Source: Verrucomicrobiota bacterium
GTDB taxonomy: Bacteria; Verrucomicrobiota; Verrucomicrobiia; JABWAM01
DNA length: 37,217 bases
Direction: 5' to 3'
NCBI GenBank assembly: GCA_016198745.1
Contig: JACQHZ010000174.1
Location: 1-37,217, forward strand
The position numbers and the translations under genes are program-made. The notes under the pieces were generated by a model. That model had not been told where the DNA came from, searched no databases, and worked only from the letters and a program-made list of their open reading frames with translations. Positions 32,824 through 37,217 of this stretch are shown in pieces (the stretch's first letter is position 1; each line of letters opens with the position of its first letter).

Positions 32824-34773
32824 ATGAACCAAATTCAGGACCATCCCATCAAAAATCCCGGCTGGCGGCTGTTCGCAGTCCTTTTGTGCCTTGGCCCCGT
32901 GTGCGGGCTGGCGGCTGACATCCGTGTCACCGCGACACTGCAACCTTCGGAGATTGCCCTGGGCGAGGCCGCGCAGTTGACGGTGAATATCGAAGGTTCC
33001 GCCAACGCGCCGTTGCCGCAGTTGTCCGCGGTGGATGGGCTTGAGTTCAACCATGTGGGGCGCTCCATCAACGTTCAGTTCATCAACGGCGTCATGTCCG
33101 GCGGAGTGATTCACACGTATCAGGTGACGCCATTGAAGGCGGGTGTGTTCGTCATTCCCGAAATCACCCTCACGGTTGGCCGCGACACCGCCAAAACCCA
33201 GCCTTTGAGGTTGAGGGTCGGCAAGCAGGCCTACTCCGTGCCGTTGTCCGCCCCCCCCGCACAGCCAACCCCGCGAAGCGGCGCTGCGCCATCTGCGAAC
33301 ACTCCGTCCAATCCGTCTTCTGGTTCGCTGCCCCGGGAAATCGCCATGATCCGATTGGAATATCCCAGGCGCGATTTTTATCTGGGTGAGATGGCGCCTG
33401 CCAAAGTTAAAATTTACCTTCACCCGCAGTTGCAGATTGTGGACAATTCCGCGCCAACCCTGACCGGCAACGCCTTTACTTTCAGCAAGCTCCAGGAAGA
33501 AACCAACGCCGTCGAGAAGATCAACGACGTGGAGTACCGGGTGCACGTCCTGCCCACCGCCATCGCTCCCGTGATTGCGGGGGAACATCCGCTTGGTGCG
33601 AAGATTGACATCACGACCCTCATGCGGAAAGCCGCGCGTCGTTCTCGCAGTTTGTTTGATGGAGGTTTTTTTAATTTCGACGATGACATCTTCGACAGTT
33701 TTCTTGGCCGTGTGCAGCAAAAAACGATCACGCTCAAGACGGAAGACATCACCGTCAAAGTTCTGCCGCTTCCCAAGGAGGGACAGACGGTGGATTTCGC
33801 AGGCGCCATCGGCCGCTTCGACCTGAACGTTTCGGCTTCTCCAAAGGAGGTGACGGCGGGCGATCCGATCACGTTGAAGATGATTGTTTCCGGTTCCGGC
33901 AATTTCGATCGGGTGCAGGCTCCGGAACTGGAGAAAAAAGACGGGTTCAAGCTTTACACGGCCAGCGCCAAAATGGAGACCAACGAGGCCGGATATGAGG
34001 GGCGGAAAATTTTCGAGCAGCCGATCGTGCCGCAGAATCCGGAGGCGCGGCAAATCCCGCCGTTGCGATTCAGTTTTTTTGATCCGGAAAACCGCAAGTA
34101 CGTTGCTCTCAGTTCGCCCCCCATCCCGCTCCGCGTGACGCCATCCCCTGCAACCGCATCGGTTGCGAGCGCGCCATCCCCCGCGCCTCCATCCGCATCG
34201 GGCGGCGCAGGGGCGGACAACCGCTCTCCGCCATCAGGCGCCATTCATGGATCGCTTCGGACGGGCGCGGCAGAGCTTGTTTCAAACAAACTGGAAATGG
34301 GCGCCGTCGTTTCGACTCTTGCTCCGGTGATTGACAGTCCGTGGTTTTGGGGCGGGCAGTGCCTTCCGCTGGCGGCGCTGGCCGTCGCATGGGGAGTGGC
34401 GCGCCGTCGGGACCGGCTGGCGACCGATCGGGACTTCGCACGGGCCGTCTTCGCAACCCGCGCGGTCCGAGCGCATCTGGAGGCACTCGACGACGCCATG
34501 CGAAAGGACAACGCCCAGGGTTTCTTCGATGCCGCGCGGCGGGCGTTGCAGGAACGACTTGGAGAACGGTTTGATGTCAAACCGGAAAGCATCACGCTCT
34601 CAGAAGTCGAAAGTCGTCTGGCTGGAAATCCGGAAATCGTCGCCGAAGTCGGGAGGGTTTTTGAGGCGGCGGATCAGGTTTCATATTCAGGCCAGCATTT
34701 CAGCAGCGAGACATTGCGCGACTGGCGAGGGGTGGTATTGGATGCGTTGAAACGACTGGAGAACCGAAGATGA
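32824..34773 (+). CDS. batD: BatD-like oxygen-tolerance protein
   Basis: A 649-residue protein. A signal peptide is likely (LFAVLLCLGPVCGLA). Two or more beta-sandwich repeats of the BatD type follow: RVTATLQPSEIALGEAAQLT, IHTYQVTPLKAGVFVIPEIT, then EVTAGDPITLKMIVSGSGNF. A Pro/Ala/Ser-rich linker around 450-480 precedes a membrane helix near residue 510 (LPLAALAVAWGVA), and a cytoplasmic helical tail ends the protein. It is anchored in the inner membrane with most mass in the periplasm and is thought to act with BatA/B. The stop overlaps batE by 4 bp. Confidence 0.88.
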   Translation: MNQIQDHPIKNPGWRLFAVLLCLGPVCGLAADIRVTATLQPSEIALGEAAQLTVNIEGSANAPLPQLSAVDGLEFNHVGRSINVQFINGVMSGGVIHTYQVTPLKAGVFVIPEITLTVGRDTAKTQPLRLRVGKQAYSVPLSAPPAQPTPRSGAAPSANTPSNPSSGSLPREIAMIRLEYPRRDFYLGEMAPAKVKIYLHPQLQIVDNSAPTLTGNAFTFSKLQEETNAVEKINDVEYRVHVLPTAIAPVIAGEHPLGAKIDITTLMRKAARRSRSLFDGGFFNFDDDIFDSFLGRVQQKTITLKTEDITVKVLPLPKEGQTVDFAGAIGRFDLNVSASPKEVTAGDPITLKMIVSGSGNFDRVQAPELEKKDGFKLYTASAKMETNEAGYEGRKIFEQPIVPQNPEARQIPPLRFSFFDPENRKYVALSSPPIPLRVTPSPATASVASAPSPAPPSASGGAGADNRSPPSGAIHGSLRTGAAELVSNKLEMGAVVSTLAPVIDSPWFWGGQCLPLAALAVAWGVARRRDRLATDRDFARAVFATRAVRAHLEALDDAMRKDNAQGFFDAARRALQERLGERFDVKPESITLSEVESRLAGNPEIVAEVGRVFEAADQVSYSGQHFSSETLRDWRGVVLDALKRLENRR

Positions 34774-35516
34774 AGAACGGTTTCTTGAAAATTGTTCTGA
34801 TGACGGCCCTGGCGACCGCGTGCTCTGCCCAGGAGAAACCGCTTTCCACCGAGGAGCTTTTCAACCGTTCAAATGCCGCATTTGTTTCCGGCCGTTACGC
34901 GGACGCGATTCGCGACTGCGAATCGCTTCTGGCGCAGGGAAAATGTTCGGCAGCGCTCCTTTACAATCTGGCAAATGCCTGTTTCCGTGATGGGAAGATC
35001 GGTTCCGCCATTCTCAATTACGAACGAGCCTTGTGGTTGGCGCCGTACGATGCCGATATCCGGGCCAATCTCCAGTTCGTCCGACGCGCCGCCGGCATCT
35101 TCGAGGCGCCTTTGCCGTGGTGGCAGATCGTTTCCGCGCAATTTGGTTTGAACACCTGGGCATGGCTGGCCGGCGCTTTTTTCACATTGTTGTGCGGCGC
35201 CCTGGCCGCGCACACACTGAGGTTCAACGGAAAGCGGAACATTCGTCCGGCAATCGCGCTGGTTGTGCTGGCGTGGGGCATTGCGGTTTCCTCCGCCGCG
35301 ATCCGCAGCGCCGATCTCAATCGCGCGGTGGTGATTGCTTCCGAAACATCGCTTCGTGTCGCGCCTCTGGAAGATTCGCCTTCACTGCTCTCCCTTGCCG
35401 CCGGCAGCGTGGTCCGCATCCAAAAACAACAGAAAAGATTTTTCTTCATCCGCACAATGGAAGGCAGGATGGGATGGGTCTCGGAAAGACAGGTGCAGCG
35501 CGTGATTCCGGATTAA
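34770..35516 (+). CDS. batE: BatE-like TPR and SH3 domain protein
   Basis: A 248-residue protein. There is a signal peptide (FLKIVLMTALATACSAQ), then TPR units (AFVSGRYADAIRDCESLLAQ, LYNLANACFRDGKIGSAILN, YERALWLAPYDADI), two membrane helices (WAWLAGAFFTLLCGALAA and AIALVVLAWGIAVSSAA), and a C-terminal SH3-like domain (SETSLRVAPLEDSPSLLSL, MGWVSERQVQRV). This is the typical BatE layout. It is the last gene of the block, with a hairpin after it and a convergent porin gene beyond. Confidence 0.88.
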   Translation: MKNGFLKIVLMTALATACSAQEKPLSTEELFNRSNAAFVSGRYADAIRDCESLLAQGKCSAALLYNLANACFRDGKIGSAILNYERALWLAPYDADIRANLQFVRRAAGIFEAPLPWWQIVSAQFGLNTWAWLAGAFFTLLCGALAAHTLRFNGKRNIRPAIALVVLAWGIAVSSAAIRSADLNRAVVIASETSLRVAPLEDSPSLLSLAAGSVVRIQKQQKRFFFIRTMEGRMGWVSERQVQRVIPD

Positions 35517-35538
35517 TCCGCAGATTTAACGAGCTGCA

Positions 35539-35559
35539 GCGGCGGTCTATGACCGTCGC
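35539..35559. terminator. Hairpin between convergent batE and porin
   Basis: GCGGCGGTC and GACCGTCGC pair at 8 of 9 positions around a 3-base loop TAT. It lies in the 101-bp gap between convergent genes, so a bidirectional transcription end is plausible. There is no T-run, and the sequence also resembles the other GC-rich intergenic repeats here. Confidence 0.4.
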
Positions 35560-35617
35560 CACCGCCTGAACGGCGTTCGTGAGTGCGTGTGAAATTTGCA
35601 GGGAAACAACGCGTCGC

Positions 35618-36982
35618 TCAAAACGAATAGACCACGTTCACCGCAATCGTGTCCTGTTCCTGACGGATGTCATCGCGCGAAGCCGCCGTCGCACTGGCGG
35701 CGCCAAAGCCGACATCGGGAGTGTCCGTCCAGTCATGACGCCACTCCAACCGGATCAGCGTGTCCTTCCAGATGTTGAACGCCTGGGTGAGCGTGAAGTT
35801 GTAGTAGTCGCTGCTGCTGTGATTGAAACCAGCGGCGGGGACAACCAGTGGGCCAAGCCCCGTGGCCGCGCCGGCCGGAGTGGCCTGGGCATTGTGATAA
35901 ACCGAGTAGCCAAACCGTCCGGACGTGGTCAGCCACGAGTTCCAATCCCATTTGCCGTAGCCGGTGATCGCCGAGGCGTCGAGAGAAGCGGGGTTCACCG
36001 CGCCGCCAACCGTCTGGACATGGTCCTGACGATAAAAGTAATCGATGCCCAGAGTCATCGGTTTGATCTCGAACGGCTTGCTCCATGTTCCGCCGATGTT
36101 CCAGTGATGCATGGCGCCGTCATTGGAGGTCGGAGCGGTAAAATCGTCATTGCCGTAAAGCCCCGCTGCAAAGGCGCTGAAGTCACCCCACGATGTCTTG
36201 GGTCCCGTCGCATCCAAGCGCCCCACAAAACTGAAATCCGTGTTCAAATTGGAACCGCCACCGGCGCCGCCGGTGAGCGCGGCGGCATCCATGCCGTTGA
36301 TGACAGCCACCGTACTGGCGAGAAAATCATTCCATTTGTAGCCTGCTTGCGCGCCCGTCTGGGTGAAGGGTCCCAACCGATAAGCTTCTGAGCGCGAGAA
36401 CTGCCAGTTGGCGGGGCTTTCCAGCACCTCGTAACTCATCAACGTCACCATCTTGCCGATTTTGATATCGATCCCATTCCCAACCGGCGCTCCAAGGTTC
36501 ACATAAGCCTGTTCGATGTACACGGAACTGTCGTTGAACAAACCCGCACCGACCAGGTTGCCGTTTAAAAAATTCGCGTCATCGCCATACATGACATCGG
36601 CCCGGAAACCGGCGGGGAATTTACCGTCATCCTTGTCCTTTTCGATCACCAGCTTGACTGCATGAAGGTTGAACGAATCGTATTGATAATCAAAAGTGCG
36701 GCCTGTGTTGCGCAACGACGATCCGGCAACCGGCCCGCTGTTGGAACGGTCGCTCAGATTCACGATGTACGAAGTATCCACGTAACCGCTGAGCTTGATG
36801 CCGTCCCCCTTGACGCCGCGGTCGTCCGCGCCGATGTCCTTGAGCTTCTGCTCAAGCTCTTGAAGCCGGCTCTCAAGAGATTTCTTGCCGTCGCCATGAC
36901 CGGGATCGTCCGCGAACAGAGGGCAGAAAAAACCGGTGAAAACCCCGAAAACAATTCCTGTCAACTTAATGGTGAAGTTCAT
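35618..36982 (-). CDS. Outer-membrane beta-barrel porin
   Basis: A 454-residue protein counted from the ATG at 36982, where a signal peptide begins (MNFTIKLTGIVFGVFTGFF then CPLFADD); the frame is open back to 37180 but that extension lacks sense as protein. After cleavage there is a short coiled coil (SLESRLQELEQKLKDIG), then a beta-barrel rich in aromatic, alternating strands (KLSGYVDTSYIVNLS, FRADVMYGDDANF, LIRLEWRHDW) ending in F (VNVVYSF), the typical C-terminal outer-membrane signal. It resembles porins of the putative beta-barrel family of Verrucomicrobia and Planctomycetes. The solute is unknown. A 235-bp leader with two palindromes precedes it. Confidence 0.85.
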   Translation of the reverse strand: MNFTIKLTGIVFGVFTGFFCPLFADDPGHGDGKKSLESRLQELEQKLKDIGADDRGVKGDGIKLSGYVDTSYIVNLSDRSNSGPVAGSSLRNTGRTFDYQYDSFNLHAVKLVIEKDKDDGKFPAGFRADVMYGDDANFLNGNLVGAGLFNDSSVYIEQAYVNLGAPVGNGIDIKIGKMVTLMSYEVLESPANWQFSRSEAYRLGPFTQTGAQAGYKWNDFLASTVAVINGMDAAALTGGAGGGSNLNTDFSFVGRLDATGPKTSWGDFSAFAAGLYGNDDFTAPTSNDGAMHHWNIGGTWSKPFEIKPMTLGIDYFYRQDHVQTVGGAVNPASLDASAITGYGKWDWNSWLTTSGRFGYSVYHNAQATPAGAATGLGPLVVPAAGFNHSSSDYYNFTLTQAFNIWKDTLIRLEWRHDWTDTPDVGFGAASATAASRDDIRQEQDTIAVNVVYSF

Positions 36983-37035
36983 GAGAAGTGTGGTTGTCTT
37001 TAAGGGTTGGTTTGTCCTTGGCGAAACCAACAGCC

Positions 37036-37054
37036 GTTTCACGCGACGTGAAAC
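37036..37054. promoter_or_regulatory. Palindrome in the porin leader
   Basis: GTTTCACG and CGTGAAAC are exact reverse complements around CGA. A related palindrome (TTTTTCAC / GTGAAAAA, three bases between) sits at 37199-37217 at the window edge. Both share TTTCAC...GTGAAA and may be binding sites of one dimeric regulator upstream of the porin. The role is inferred; the spacing differs by 2 bp. Confidence 0.35.
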
Positions 37055-37217
37055 CGACTCCTCCTTGAAGTAAAACGCAACTTGAGCAGCCGCCATGCCA
37101 AGCCTGTGGGGACCTTCAAGCCCTGCGACGCCCTCGCGCGCCACCGTTTTGTTTTGACCATCCTGCGCAAAACGAGCCACCGGGGTCCTTAACCTGCATT
37201 TTTCACAAGGTGAAAAA

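Noticed and set aside
32698-34053. A 451-residue open frame opposite batD
   Set aside because: Antisense to BatD; the composition is typical of a shadow frame.
36983-37180. N-terminal extension of the porin by 66 residues
   Set aside because: The signal peptide begins at the ATG at 36982; the extension would bury it and encodes the palindromic leader.

Overview
The window looks like one contig from a Gram-negative bacterium of the PVC group. Verrucomicrobiota, Kiritimatiellota and Lentisphaerota are the best guesses, at moderate confidence. The evidence is a complete MoxR/Bat operon with BatC, BatD, BatE and a DUF4381 protein, an AraC regulator with a PocR-type sensor domain, a prepilin-like protein with a C-terminal His...DGH motif, an outer-membrane porin with a coiled-coil N-terminus, secreted GH123-type and GH127-like glycoside hydrolases, and several short GC-rich hairpin repeats. 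No tRNA, rRNA, CRISPR array or intact insertion sequence was seen.

Layout. (1) 1-820, minus: a DUF58 protein cut by the left edge. (2) 1014-1973, minus: a PocR/AraC regulator, divergent from (3) 2170-10657, plus: SDR oxidoreductase, a remnant of an HpcH/HpaI aldolase, a putative glycoside hydrolase, FAH-family hydrolase, Gfo/Idh/MocA oxidoreductase, enolase-superfamily dehydratase and a clan GH-D (alpha-galactosidase-like) enzyme. These are tightly coupled and look like a sugar or sugar-acid utilisation operon. (4) 10985-11920: a NagB-like protein. (5) 12234-21113: two GH123-type proteins, a prepilin-like protein and two GH127-like proteins, arranged as a decayed tandem duplication. (6) 21188-26578: HpcH/HpaI aldolase, two D-2-hydroxyacid dehydrogenases, a truncated aldehyde dehydrogenase, an iolD pseudogene and a shortened sugar isomerase/epimerase. 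(7) 26926-35516: moxR, DUF58, DUF4381, batA, batB-batC fusion, batD, batE. (8) 35618-36982, minus: porin.

How the parts connect. A 52-bp element upstream of the SDR/AraC divergent pair (1994-2045) recurs with 44/52 identity upstream of the first GH123 gene (12072-12123). Each copy holds two direct half-sites 23 bp apart. I infer that it is the operator of the PocR/AraC regulator and that it ties the two carbohydrate clusters into one regulon: secreted or periplasmic glycosidases release sugars, and cytoplasmic dehydrogenases, dehydratase and hydrolase or aldolase degrade them.

The most unusual property of the window is repeated internal gene loss between 3 and 26 kb. An aldolase is reduced to its ends. 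The second GH123 copy lacks about 385 internal codons. A GH127-like gene survives only as a 5' stump fused to a prepilin gene through a palindromic repeat. An aldehyde dehydrogenase breaks directly into the middle of iolD. iolD itself has a second deletion that puts its C-terminus out of frame. An isomerase has an in-frame loss of about 55 residues. This is either genuine decay of a catabolic island or an assembly artefact, and read mapping would separate the two.
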